Shown: one piece after another, positions 11,023 to 20,775 of the stretch
Position numbering within the stretch: the first letter of the stretch is position 1
Layout of the letters: each line of letters begins with the position of its first letter
Source of the DNA: Tritrichomonas musculus
Taxonomy: Eukaryota; Parabasalia; Tritrichomonadida; Tritrichomonadidae
Reading direction: 5' to 3'
Length of the DNA stretch: 64,000 nucleotides
NCBI GenBank assembly: GCA_039105265.1
Contig: JAPFFF010000015.1
Span: forward strand, 2,914,001-2,978,000
Notes under the pieces: generated by a model
Databases searched by the model: none
What the model saw: only the letters and a program-made list of their open reading frames with translations
What the model was told of the DNA's origin: nothing
Made by a program: the position numbers and the translations under genes

Positions 11023-11211
11023 AAGCTATATCAATACTGCATATTCGAAAATATTGAAAAGGAAACAATCAAAGAATTCTTGTCGATTTATAATATTAGT
11101 GATATTAACCACGAAGTATGGGAAGCAATTTCAATTAGACTGAAACAACAAATTATTAAAGATTCAGAAACAAATAATTCAAGATATATAAAAATTCTAA
11201 CAAGTATTTGA
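11023..11211 (+). pseudogene. Fragment of a BTB-F5/8C family gene
   Basis: About 60 codons are open and end in TGA at 11209-11211. The reading IKLYQYCIFENIEKETIKEF...HEVWEAISIRL aligns with the middle of the upstream protein (IKYSILFEYVQFNNVSKEVFKKF...SKIWESICQC). No BTB or F5/8C part remains. It is a truncated tandem paralogue. Confidence 0.7.
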
Positions 11212-11277
11212 TTAAATTCCAACAAATATTTTACAGAATTTCAATAAATACCATTTTCTCAATTTTTTCAATGCTTT

Positions 11278-11392
11278 TAACGTACAAATACAATCTTTTT
11301 CAGAAGAATGGACATTATTAAAACATAAATTCTTTTTTATATTGTTGTTTCAATCTTTGGGCCCGACTTGAATGCCCATTATTCTGAAAAAG
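11278..11392. other. Hairpin plus degenerate terminus-like sequence
   Basis: CTTTTTCAGAAGAATGG (11295-11311) pairs with CCATTATTCTGAAAAAG (11376-11392), 16 of 17 positions. Just before it, TTAACGTACAAATACAATC (from about 11278) resembles the terminus TTAAGGTACAAATCCAGTA of the element at 11408-11655, and both are preceded by TTTCAATGCTTTT. This suggests an older, partly duplicated copy of the same element. Confidence 0.5.
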
Positions 11393-11407
11393 TTTCAATG
11401 CTTTTTC

Positions 11408-11655
11408 TTAAGGTACAAATCCAGTACGTTTAGTAACCGCAATTTTTTTTGACATTCTCAAAGAATAAAATGACATGTTAAATAAAAAACGATTATTTTC
11501 ATCCATTTCATATAACATGTCATAATGTTTATTTAAATTGTAAAATAAGTGTCAAAAACAAACCTAGTCAATTTAAACTTTTTCAGAGACATGCAACTAT
11601 TCAAATAATAAACGTTCTCCTATTCAAAAAATAACGTACTGGATTTGTACCTTAA
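11408..11655. mobile_element. TTAA-flanked MITE-like element with perfect terminal inverted repeats
   Basis: GGTACAAATCCAGTACGTT begins at 11412 and its exact reverse complement ends at 11651. Both ends are bordered by TTAA (11408-11411 and 11652-11655), and including the flanks the inverted match is 26 bp (11405-11430 with 11633-11658). The 240-bp interior has no ORF. It holds a further inverted pair, TGACATGTTA / TAACATGTCA. TTAA target duplication is typical of piggyBac-like elements, but the termini do not begin with the usual CCC, so family membership is open. Non-autonomous. Confidence 0.75.
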
Positions 11656-11734
11656 GAATAAACTAAAATTGGATCATTAACAGGCCAATTAAATCATTGA
11701 CTATTAACTATGAGATCACAATGTCATTATTATT

Positions 11735-11752
11735 AAATAAATAAATAAATAA

Positions 11753-11788
<36 letters not shown>
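11735..11788. repeat. (AAAT)n followed by A34
   Basis: About five AAAT repeats run into an uninterrupted stretch of about 34 A (11755-11788). It could be microsatellite growth or an old poly(A) tail. Confidence 0.8.
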
Positions 11789-11792
<4 letters not shown>

Positions 11793-12051
11793 TATTAAAG
11801 GTGTTTTTGATTCCTTTAGTTTATCGAGAAAACTGAATTTTTTTTAGTTTTTATTCCCTATTCAATTAAATATTTTTCTAATTGAAGACGCATTCTCTCA
11901 AAAAATAAAAATTTTGGTACTTTATTTTGTCCTTCTTATGATAAAAAAAGAATTAATTAATTTTGATATGTTAAATTGCCATGTATTAATTGAATGCATT
12001 CATTAGCTACTTTTTCAATACCAATATCATCATTGATGTTAATATAAATTC

Positions 12052-12262
12052 GTTGTCATTAAGAAGTTCGTCATGGTGAATAAAAGGTAAATATTTTCTA
12101 TTCAATTTTTTGGTTGTCATTTAGATAATCCGTATTGGTGAAAAAATTTTTCACTTTCAATACAAAATAACGGTTGTCATTAGTAGCGAAAGTTTGTCAT
12201 TAAGATTATCGTTGGGGTGAAAAAAATCATTCTTTTTTAAATGGCAATTTTCGGTTGTCATT
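12052..12262. repeat. Degenerate ~60-bp tandem repeat with GTTGTCATT core
   Basis: The GTTGTCATT core recurs at about 12053, 12113, 12173 and 12254, with a partial TTTGTCATTAAG near 12194. Each is followed at about 20-25 bases by TGGTGAA/GGGTGAA. Roughly four diverged copies. Confidence 0.55.
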
Positions 12263-12280
12263 AACAAATAACAAATTATT

Positions 12281-12463
12281 TTATTGAAGAAGTCTTGTGG
12301 TTTCACAATCAGAATTAAATAAATCATCGATTAATATTAATGATAAAAGTTGCTGCGTTACTTTATCAATTCCCAAAAACTTATTACACATAATCTCTTG
12401 TTGGATTTTATAAGAGTTTTCTAATTCTTTTTCGATTTCCTGGATTTTGGAAGAGGAAGACAT
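12281..12463 (-). CDS. Possible small hypothetical protein or gene fragment
   Basis: 60 codons beginning MSSSSKIQEIEKELENSYK, a charged, helix-prone N-terminus of the kind seen in real genes, then GIDKVTQQLLSLI. Beyond the stop, a second in-frame-looking stretch near 11960-12040 (minus) reads IGIEKVANECIQLIHGN and resembles the GIDKVTQQLLSLI part. This hints at a longer, now broken gene. No family recognised. Confidence 0.25.
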   Translation of the reverse strand: MSSSSKIQEIEKELENSYKIQQEIMCNKFLGIDKVTQQLLSLILIDDLFNSDCETTRLLQ

Positions 12464-12633
12464 CTAAAAAGAAATAACGAGTTTTTACAACCGTTTTTTT
12501 GGTTGAAAATATTTTATGTAAAGTATTCAAAAAATATTTTTTTGTTTTTTTGATATCTTAAAAAATATTCATTTAAATATTTAAATTATATTATTTATGT
12601 ATTTATAATTTACTTATTTATTTTATTGATCAT

Positions 12634-13856
12634 TTTGGAATGCATTTACACTTTCCATTCAAAGAATTGAATTTAAATTCTGGTAACCATGCAATTTTCT
12701 GAGCAACCGCCGTTTTATATGAAACTTTATTCCCAAATGATGATTTCTATTATAAATCATTACAATATCCAAGTCAAAATTTAATGTTGCAACAGTGATT
12801 TGAGATAGATATCAAAGAATATCGTGTTATTAATCAGATAAACTCCGGTACATTTGGAATAGTATACTTAGCTGAGAACGAAAGCACAGGAGAAAAAGTT
12901 GCTGCCAAAGTTATCAAACAGATAATTAGCACAAATGAGCATGATGATAAATACAAACAAAAAATCAATCGAGAAATTGTTGTTCTTGTTCGTTGTCAAC
13001 ATCCAACCATCATTTAAAAATTTGGTTTTAAAATCAAATAATCATCATGTATTATATGGAAAATGGCTCTCTTGCAACTCTTATCGAACAATCAAGAAAT
13101 AAACCAGATATAAATTTGGATAATACAGCAAAACAAATAATTCTTATTGGAATAGCACGAGCTATGATGTATTTACACAAGCACTGAGTTGTTCACAGGG
13201 ACCTTAAACCAGGAAATGTTTTATTTGACGAAAACATTCACCCTCATATTATTGTTTTTGGACCCTCCACAATATTTCTAGATTCTTCAACAATGAGCCA
13301 ATCATGTCAAATTTTAAAAGGTGAACAATTCAGTTCAAAAATCGATGTTTATGCATATGGCATCTTAATGTACGAAGTTATAACAAATAGAGTCCCATAC
13401 CCAGAATTAGAGGAAGGTTTAGCTCTATTTATTTTTAGTAAAAGGATTATTGAAGAAGATATGCGCCCCATTTTAGATACAAGCGATAAAATTAAAGAAC
13501 CATAAGAAATTTAGAATAAAGTTGCTGGTCAAGAAATCAGGATCAACGACAAACTTTTGAGAGCATATTCAAAAAGCTAGCATACAATATGGCAGATGAT
13601 ATAGATGATAGTGATAATACTGGTGCTCAATATTATCTAGATAACGTTGACTCGGAAAAAGTTCTATCGCATTCATATGAAATTGAACAAGATGAAGTTC
13701 ATTTTCAAAATCGAAGTTGAAGATCTCAATAGAAAGGTAGAAAAAATGAAAAAGGAAACTATGCCATTGAAAAAAGAAATTGATAAATTAAAGAATGAAA
13801 TTGTTACTTTAAAAAAAGAAATCCAGGAGATGAAAAAATACATATCTCAAAATTAA
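12634..13856 (+). pseudogene. Dead protein kinase gene (TKL-like) with C-terminal coiled coil
   Basis: Kinase subdomains appear in order across three frames. The N-lobe INSGTFGIVYLAE...GEKVAAKVI (about 12830-12920) has the Gly loop and the VAAK lysine. The frame then shifts near 13030 to MYYMENGSLATLIEQ and VVHRDLKPGNVLFD, with a TGA (13185-13187) directly before VVHRD. DFG has become VFG (VFGPSTIF). DVYAYGILMYEVITNR and CWSRNQDQRQTFESIFKKL follow, with further stops. Upstream of the N-lobe there are in-frame TGAs near 12703 and 12796. After another shift near 13700, a 50-residue Lys/Glu-rich coiled coil closes the gene. It was the same kind of kinase as those at 28086 and 49763. Confidence 0.9.
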
Positions 13857-14613
13857 TAATAATGTAAATAATATATTTGATGAAATTTCAACAAATATTT
13901 TATATGATTTCAACTAATATTTTTCTCTTCGGAGGTTTTAAAAATTACGTTCTTCAAACTTTTTCAATGAAATAGACCAAGAAAAAATAATTGGAATACG
14001 ACTTTTTTTTAGAAAAAGTTAATAAAAAGTTACATTTGAAAAATAAAAATTTGAGAGCTTTAGCTTAGAGGTTAAATAAAAATTGAGGTCAAGGTATTGA
14101 GTTCGAAACTAAACCTCTTTGCTTTTTCTATTTTTATATAAATTATGTAATTACGTTTCATTTCGGCAATTTTTACATTTTAATACGTCTTTTCATTGAA
14201 TTTTATAAAAATCCAATTACGTCCGAAGGGTAACCAATATTTTATGATATTTCAATAAATATTTTATTATATTTCAACAAATATTTAATAGCATTTCAAC
14301 AAATATTTTATTGAATTTCAACAAATATTTTTTTCACATCAAAAATCAGCAATAATTAAAATTAAATAAACAATAAATCACTTAAATGAATTTTTTATTT
14401 TATTTTTTCTTAAGAAGCGGATAGACTTAATTTGTTTTTTTGCAATATAATTTTTGGATCAATATCTAGGATTAATTAATAGTTATGAGAAATTTTTAAT
14501 TTTCAGCTGAAAGATGAGCTTTTGAATTCCCAGCTGATTTGTTGATAATAATAAGTAATTTATAGTATTTAATAATAATCTATTCAGTAATGTTACAAAA
14601 ATATGAATAATAT
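13857..14613. other. Intergenic with tRNA-like remnant
   Basis: No gene. At about 14051-14120 there is a sequence with A-box-like TAGCTTAGAGG and B-box-like GAGTTCGAAACTA spacing, but the acceptor stem does not pair. The 22-bp repeat is listed separately. Confidence 0.5.
14235..14337. repeat. 22-bp tandem repeat, about 4.5 copies
   Basis: Unit approximately AAATATTTTATTGAATTTCA plus AC, with starts at 14235, 14257, 14279, 14301 and 14323. Related single or double units lie at about 13880-13925 and 11214-11250, each just 3' of a broken gene. Confidence 0.75.
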
Positions 14614-17600
14614 TCAAATTATATCAATGCCAAAACCTTCATAAAATTCTGCAGTTATATTATTTTTGACATTCATTTCTGATTTTCTTTGACTTTCTTT
14701 AAACTTATGAAAAATGCAGGTCTCTAAAAAGCAATTGTAAATAAGATCGTTTTTTGAAAAAGCAAGATAAAACTGTTCGAAATTTGATTTTTGGAATAAT
14801 TTTTCTTTGTTAATTATATGAAATAAAGCTTTTTTCAAGTCATTATTTATATCATTACGTTTATCAAATTGTTTTTTGAATTCATCTGGATTACTTCCAT
14901 ACTTTTTAACTAATGCAATACTCAAAAGTCCTTTTACTGAGAGTGATATAATTAGAGAAGGATTAATAAGCAATTTAATTGATTTTTCAATATAATCTTG
15001 ATTAGTTAAATCTTCGTATAAATAAAGATGAGCTAAATTATACATCGATATAATATCATTTTTCTGAAAAATTGATTCTTCGAAATATTGAATTGCTAAT
15101 CCAATGTTTTTGGGAATTTCGTCAGTTCCATGTCTGTAAATGACACCGAGATTATTTTTAGCATAATTATTATTAAAAGATGAAGCTTCTTTATAGTAAT
15201 GAATTGATTTTGCAATGTCACAATTTATATATTTTCCTTCATGATATAAATATCCTAATACAAAAGCTGCTTGCTTTTCTCCTTTGATAAATGCCAAGGA
15301 TATTAATTTTATTCCTTCTTTATGATCCTGAAAACTTTCTTTTTTAAGATGTAATAAGCCAACATTAAATAAGGCAATTGGATGATTTTGTTTTGCTGCT
15401 AATGAAAAATAATAAAAAGCTTTATTTCTATCACGAGGAACAAATTCCCCTTGATAATAAATTGTTCCTAAATTATTTTGTGCTTCTGGATTATTTTGGT
15501 TTGCACTGAGAATTAAATAATGTAAAAAAGTATTAATATCATGTTTAACATATTTTCCTTCATAATAAATCAATGCTAAATTGTATAATGCTTCAGAATA
15601 ATTCAAATTGGCAGCTTTTAAATAGTGATATATTGATTTATTTATATCTCGCTGAATTCCATCTCCAAAAAAATAAATGACACCAAGATTGAAATGAGCT
15701 TCTGGTATATCATTATCAGCACAAATTTTAAAATAGTAAGCAGCTTTAGGAATATCTCGTGGCACTTGATAACCATTAAAATATATAGATCCAAGTAAAA
15801 AATTTGCTGGAATATATCCTTGCTTTGCTGCTAGAGACAAATAATGAATCGCCTTTTTATCATCACGTGTAACATCTTTTCCTTCTTTATATAAAAATCC
15901 GAGGTTATATTGAGATAAAACAAAGCCATTATTTGCAGATAATTGAAAATAAAAAAGTGCCTTTGATATATTTTTTGGAACATATAAATCAAGTAGATAA
16001 ATGACTCCTAAGTAAAATTGAGCTTTTGAATTATTTTGATTTGCTGATAATAAGAAGTAATTAATTGCTTTACTAATATTACGCTCAACAAAGCGATTGC
16101 AATAATATATTTCACCAAGATAATATTGTGCTTGGGAATCATTTTGATTTGCAGCTGATAAAAAATAAGAAATTGCTTTATCAATGTCATGTTTAATATA
16201 TTTATCGTCATAATAAATCATTCCTAATTTATATTGAGCTTTGCAATAATTGTTATTTGCAGATAATGAAAAATATTTAATTGCTTCATTTATATCTTTC
16301 TTGATATATTTACCTTTTAAAAATATTTGTCCTAAATAATATTGTGCTTCTGAATTATTATTATTTGAAGCAGATTGAAAGTAATAAATTGATTTGTTAA
16401 TATCACGTTCAATATTTTCATTTTTGTAATAAATAACTCCGAGATAAAAATCTGCTTCTGGAACGTTTTCATTAAATAAAATAGTAAAGTAATGAATTGC
16501 TTTGTTAATATCATTTGAAGATTGATTTCTATTAAAATAAATGAAAGCAATATTAACAATAGCTTTTGAATAATTTTGTTCTGCTGCAAGTGAATAATAG
16601 TGAATTGCTTTATTTATATCTTTTTCAATATATTTCCCTTCTTCATAAATTTCACCCAAATAGTATTGTGATTCTGAATCATTTTGTTTTGATGCCATAG
16701 AAAAATATTGAATAGATTTTTCAATATCTTGTTTAATAAATTTTCCTTCATAGTAAATTAAGCCCAAATAATATTGTGCGTTCTTATCATTTTGTTCTGC
16801 AGCTAATTTGAAATAATTAATAGCTTTTTCAATGTCTTGCTTCACGTATTTTCCATCATAATAAATTTCACCAAGACAAAATTGTGCTGATTTGATATCA
16901 TGATTTGCACCTAATAAAAAATAATAAATCGCTTTATTTATATCGATTTCAATTCTGTCTCCTTTGTAATAAATTAATCCAAGATAATAATATGCTTCAT
17001 AATAATTTAACTCAGTCAACATTGAAAAATACTTAATTGATTTTTGGACATCAGGTTCAATTTGATCACCACTAATATAAATAAAACCGAGTTTCCGAAT
17101 AGAAATTAAATCTTTTTGTTCCGCTGCCAAAGAGTAATATTTAATTGCTTTATTTATATCTTTTTCAATATATTTTCCTTCCTCATAAATTTTTCCTAAA
17201 TAATATTCTGATTTGCAATCATTTTGGTTTGCTGCTAGTGTAAAATAATAAATAGCTGTTTGGACATTTTGTTTAACATATTTTCCTTTTAAGTAAATAA
17301 TTCCAAGCTTTTTTTGGGCTTTTGGTTCGTTTTGTTCAGCTGCAAGAGTTAAATAATGAATTCCTTTTTCAATATCTTGATTCAAATAATAGCATCCTAA
17401 TTGATATTGAGCTTCTTTATTATTTTGATTAGCTTCAAAAATAAGCTTAGTTATATTTAACTGATATCCTGTATCTGAATCATCATATTTTAAATATTTG
17501 TTAAATGAAAATTGTCCATAATAATTTGTTATAAATTGATTAATCACTTCAGGAAATGTTGGACGTTTTTTAGGATCAAGAAACGTGCAATTTCTATACA

Positions 17601-18870
17601 TTTTCTCAAGTTCAATGAATTTTTCATTCTCAAATAATCTTTCATGATTGTTGTTGTTTGCTTGAGGAACTTCTTCATTTATTATAAAATAAACCATTTG
17701 TCCTAATGAATAAATATCGCATGAATAAGACAAAACTCCATAATTTATTTCTGGTGCAGCAAAACAAGATGAAAAATCATTGGTTGTTTCTTGCTGATTT
17801 TTTTCAATATCATCTAAATTAACCAGCCTATCCAAATCAACGAGTACAATTGATTTATTTTCATCAACAATAACGTTGTCTGGCTTCAAGTCACGATATA
17901 CAAAATGATTGATATTCAAATAACCCAGAATTGTTATCAAATAAAAAATAATTGTAAGTTTTTCTTGATTTGTTAAATGAAGATTTTTAATATTTGCTAA
18001 AGAACTTCCATTAATATATTCAACAACTGCATATTTTTCTTTTGTTATTCCATAAAACTTTGGTAAAAATAAATGATTTAATTTCGAGTGATTCTCAATA
18101 ATGCGATTCAATAATTTTGTATTTTCATGATTTTTTTGGCATGGCTTCTTAACTATCATTAATTGCTTCCTTTTAATATGATAAATTAATATAGCAGCAA
18201 ACATTGATCCTTGACCAACTACTCTCAGTTCAATGAAATCATTACTATCAATAATTGTTTCACATGGATCTGATTCATCATATTTTTCAACTGTTTCAAA
18301 ATTGTTTAAAATCTTTTTCATTCGTCTCCGTTCTCCAACTTTAAAATAACTTTCTTTGAGCAAATACAATGCTATACTGTATTTTAAGAAAGATAAATTT
18401 TTATTGATTGACTGTTCTGTTTTGCTAGAAACAGGTGAAACTTCATGGATTTTCACTTTCTTAATAAAAGAGACAATTTCTTCTTGAAAAGGTTCATTTA
18501 AAAAGGTTTCTTTATAGGGAAATTTGAAATATTGATCAAAAAGTGGCTTTGTGTCTGATGAAATACATAATAATAATTTCAAATTGGTCGAAAAAAGTGG
18601 TTGTAATAAATTGACTGATGAATGAGAAATAATTAATATTGTTTTTCTAAAAACAATACTGAAATTTAATGGCATATCTGTACCACTTGTTTGATTGCAA
18701 TGTTTTATTACAGCCACTTTTGACTTCTTAATATTATTAAAAATTATCAAATTATCTTCTAAATCAGACTTGCAATTAATAAAATAAAGTGTATATTTTT
18801 GAATAATAATTCCTTTTGGATAACTCATAATTTGAATCTGTTCATTGCTTAATGAATTACTTGTTAGCAT
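14614..18870 (-). CDS. Giant kinase-like protein with about two dozen Sel1 repeats
   Basis: 1418 residues. Residues 1-200 are a unique N-terminal region. A protein-kinase fold spans about 211-450: Gly loop VVGQGSMFAA (217-226), β3 Lys at 241/242 (IVKKP), catalytic YRDLKPDN (325-332), then DLD (345-347) in place of DFG, and APE (372-374). It is a divergent kinase that keeps the HRD-loop Asp, the Asn and a DxD metal-binding Asp, so activity is possible. From about 485 to 1340 there is a continuous array of 36-residue Sel1-like repeats (AQYYLGxIYYEGKYVKxDIxKAI type), a helical scaffold for protein contacts. The C-terminus ends AEFYEGFGIDII, a tail shared with the Sel1 gene at 31044-34155. No TM or signal peptide. 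Probably a signalling scaffold; partners unknown. Confidence 0.85.
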   Translation of the reverse strand: MLTSNSLSNEQIQIMSYPKGIIIQKYTLYFINCKSDLEDNLIIFNNIKKSKVAVIKHCNQTSGTDMPLNFSIVFRKTILIISHSSVNLLQPLFSTNLKLLLCISSDTKPLFDQYFKFPYKETFLNEPFQEEIVSFIKKVKIHEVSPVSSKTEQSINKNLSFLKYSIALYLLKESYFKVGERRRMKKILNNFETVEKYDESDPCETIIDSNDFIELRVVGQGSMFAAILIYHIKRKQLMIVKKPCQKNHENTKLLNRIIENHSKLNHLFLPKFYGITKEKYAVVEYINGSSLANIKNLHLTNQEKLTIIFYLITILGYLNINHFVYRDLKPDNVIVDENKSIVLVDLDRLVNLDDIEKNQQETTNDFSSCFAAPEINYGVLSYSCDIYSLGQMVYFIINEEVPQANNNNHERLFENEKFIELEKMYRNCTFLDPKKRPTFPEVINQFITNYYGQFSFNKYLKYDDSDTGYQLNITKLIFEANQNNKEAQYQLGCYYLNQDIEKGIHYLTLAAEQNEPKAQKKLGIIYLKGKYVKQNVQTAIYYFTLAANQNDCKSEYYLGKIYEEGKYIEKDINKAIKYYSLAAEQKDLISIRKLGFIYISGDQIEPDVQKSIKYFSMLTELNYYEAYYYLGLIYYKGDRIEIDINKAIYYFLLGANHDIKSAQFCLGEIYYDGKYVKQDIEKAINYFKLAAEQNDKNAQYYLGLIYYEGKFIKQDIEKSIQYFSMASKQNDSESQYYLGEIYEEGKYIEKDINKAIHYYSLAAEQNYSKAIVNIAFIYFNRNQSSNDINKAIHYFTILFNENVPEADFYLGVIYYKNENIERDINKSIYYFQSASNNNNSEAQYYLGQIFLKGKYIKKDINEAIKYFSLSANNNYCKAQYKLGMIYYDDKYIKHDIDKAISYFLSAANQNDSQAQYYLGEIYYCNRFVERNISKAINYFLLSANQNNSKAQFYLGVIYLLDLYVPKNISKALFYFQLSANNGFVLSQYNLGFLYKEGKDVTRDDKKAIHYLSLAAKQGYIPANFLLGSIYFNGYQVPRDIPKAAYYFKICADNDIPEAHFNLGVIYFFGDGIQRDINKSIYHYLKAANLNYSEALYNLALIYYEGKYVKHDINTFLHYLILSANQNNPEAQNNLGTIYYQGEFVPRDRNKAFYYFSLAAKQNHPIALFNVGLLHLKKESFQDHKEGIKLISLAFIKGEKQAAFVLGYLYHEGKYINCDIAKSIHYYKEASSFNNNYAKNNLGVIYRHGTDEIPKNIGLAIQYFEESIFQKNDIISMYNLAHLYLYEDLTNQDYIEKSIKLLINPSLIISLSVKGLLSIALVKKYGSNPDEFKKQFDKRNDINNDLKKALFHIINKEKLFQKSNFEQFYLAFSKNDLIYNCFLETCIFHKFKESQRKSEMNVKNNITAEFYEGFGIDII

Positions 18871-19212
18871 TATTTTGTTTCAAAGGTCAAATTAAATAGG
18901 TGAATTTGCTTTTTATTAAAAATATATTCAAATAATTAAAAATAAATTTTTATTTGATTTATACCATTATTATAAGAGAGAAGAGAGTTCAGTAGATTAG
19001 TCCTTGATCAAAAAAAAATTTATTGGTTGAGATAACAATCTCCATTGATTAAAATTCAATAACCATATTTTAGTTAATTGATTAAAATATTTAAAAAATG
19101 CTATATTATTCTTAAAATTCTAATAATTATAGGTTTAAAACTCAAAAAAAATTTTTTTTCAAATTAGCGGTTAACTAAATAAAAAATTATAAACGTCTGA
19201 GTTCTTTAAATA
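18871..19212. other. Intergenic, shared 5' region of two divergent genes
   Basis: 342 bases between the starts of the Sel1-kinase (minus) and the acetyltransferase (plus). AT-rich; no clear structure beyond being a divergent promoter region. Confidence 0.45.
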
Positions 19213-19743
19213 ATGATTTCAAACTTATTTAGCAGATGCATGACAGTTAGGAAAGCAGTTCCAGAAGATCGTACTTTTATTGTTAACATGGTTGGGCAGC
19301 TATTACAAGTAATTTTTGATCAAAAAAAAGTACCAGAAGTTGAAGGTATAAAGGAAGCCTACGATTCAATGATGAAAGATCCTGAACATTATCATATTTT
19401 TATTGCAGAAGAAAGAAATGAGAAAGATCCATCTAAAATTATGAGACTTGGAGCAGCTATTACATCGTCACAAATAATGCTTCTTGCAGGAGGGCCATAT
19501 TTATATATCCAAGATTTAATTGTTGATAAATATGCACGTGGAAAAGGTGTTGGGTCTGCTCTTGTTCAACATGTTATTCAATATTCAAAAGATCATGATT
19601 ATCGTATTATTGAACTTGTTCAACCAAAAGATACTGATAAATACCACAAACAAAGAACCAAATTCTATACTGAACAAGGATTTGATATTCTTGGAAGGCA
19701 TCGCTTAATGCAGCTGAAAGATTTCATTAAGTTTATTGATTAA
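19213..19743 (+). CDS. GNAT-family N-acetyltransferase
   Basis: 176 residues spanning one GNAT fold. Motif A is clear: YIQDLIVDKYARGKGVGSALVQH, with the acetyl-CoA pyrophosphate loop RGKGVG at 109-114. Motif B follows as the HKQRTKFYTEQGF segment (about 145-157), where the Tyr often acts as general acid. The N-terminal strand and helices 1-2 (TVRKAVPEDRTFIVNMVGQLL) are intact. An alternative start is Met10 (MTVRKA), which begins directly at the β1 strand and may be the true N-terminus. The last helix is short (LMQLKDFIKFID). Transfers acetyl from acetyl-CoA to an amine; small-molecule versus protein substrate cannot be told. Cytosolic. Confidence 0.88.
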   Translation: MISNLFSRCMTVRKAVPEDRTFIVNMVGQLLQVIFDQKKVPEVEGIKEAYDSMMKDPEHYHIFIAEERNEKDPSKIMRLGAAITSSQIMLLAGGPYLYIQDLIVDKYARGKGVGSALVQHVIQYSKDHDYRIIELVQPKDTDKYHKQRTKFYTEQGFDILGRHRLMQLKDFIKFID

Positions 19744-20130
19744 TTTCAGAGAGAGAGGGGAAAGAAAAAAGATAATAACTATTAGCATGATTTTTTATCC
19801 TTATAATTTATAATTTTCTTTATATTTAGTGAGATTGAATAAAACTCGTTATTTTAATATAAGCAGTTAACATCCATAATATTAACTTATATGTTTTTAA
19901 AAATTAAATGAAAGTTTATGATTGGATTATTTGCATTTAAAGCTTCAAATCATTTAAAGTATGGACAAATTAAGGTGCATTTATGGAAAAATTCAAATTT
20001 ATTTGGTTAAATAAAATTATTATATTATTAACATAAATTTGTTTAATAGGATTTATGTGAATAAAAATGGTAAAGCTTTATTAATTCTCATATTATGAAA
20101 AATGAAAATATGAATTAAAAGAAAAGATCT
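19744..20130. other. Intergenic, convergent 3' ends
   Basis: Spacer between two convergent genes. A GAGAGAGAGG purine tract directly follows the acetyltransferase stop. Nothing else recognised. Confidence 0.45.
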
Positions 20131-20775
20131 TTAGCAAATTAATGCCATTAATATCAAAACTAACCAAAGAGCAATTGCACAGATTTGAACTATAACAAAT
20201 GTCAATGTTGAAGCTCCAACATCACGGCATAAATATCCATTATAACCACCATCTTTTTTAGAAATATCTTCTCTTAAATCATTGAGCCATTTTGTGTAAT
20301 CTCTCATTTTACCGTTCTTTAGTGCCCAAGCAGAAGCACCAGCGAAACCTTCGGCGATGTATTTTGAGCATTTATAGTCTTCCTTATCAGCACTGAGTTT
20401 TGGATTCTTTAAAGCAAATGATGATCCATATCCACCAGATATGATGCTACCAACTGAAACACCTCCAACGAGAATGAAGCAAATTATCATGGCAATTTTA
20501 TTGCCAGTTATTGAACTGCAAATTGATTTGATGCACAATGTTGAGAGGAGGAAAAATGCTGTTAATATCATCCCAATTAATGATAAAATCCAGCAAGCGA
20601 AAACGCATTGATAAACTGTTTTCCCCGTTCCTTCTCCATGACCAAACCATGGCTGAATTCTGCTCCACCATGTTATCGTTACAATGAAATCACCAACGAA
20701 ACCTGCCAAAAGTGCAGACATTGCAACTAATACAAATATCTTTTTGCATCCTGAGAACATATCTTCAACAGCCAT
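20131..20775 (-). CDS. Four-transmembrane protein, tetraspanin-like topology
   Basis: 214 residues with four hydrophobic segments at about 11-33, 57-82, 92-116 and 189-213. The loop between TM3 and TM4 is long (about 70 residues) and has two Cys (YKCSKY, GYLCRD) plus the acidic/basic segment MRDYTKWLNDLREDISKK. A short loop joins TM1 and TM2 and contains a Trp-rich TITWWSRIQPWF. The topology matches tetraspanins, which trichomonads use on the surface and in exosomes, but the diagnostic CCG motif of the large loop is absent. A claudin/MARVEL-like or lineage-specific family is equally possible. Cys residues at the membrane edge (CKK, CIKSIC) could be palmitoylated. An Inr-like CTCAATA lies about 10 bases upstream of the ATG. 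Confidence 0.65.
   Translation of the reverse strand: MAVEDMFSGCKKIFVLVAMSALLAGFVGDFIVTITWWSRIQPWFGHGEGTGKTVYQCVFACWILSLIGMILTAFFLLSTLCIKSICSSITGNKIAMIICFILVGGVSVGSIISGGYGSSFALKNPKLSADKEDYKCSKYIAEGFAGASAWALKNGKMRDYTKWLNDLREDISKKDGGYNGYLCRDVGASTLTFVIVQICAIALWLVLILMALIC

Noticed and set aside
14051-14120. tRNA-like sequence with A- and B-box-like words
   Set aside because: The acceptor stem pairs at only about four positions, the D stem fails and no proper anticodon arm forms. At most a pseudo-tRNA.
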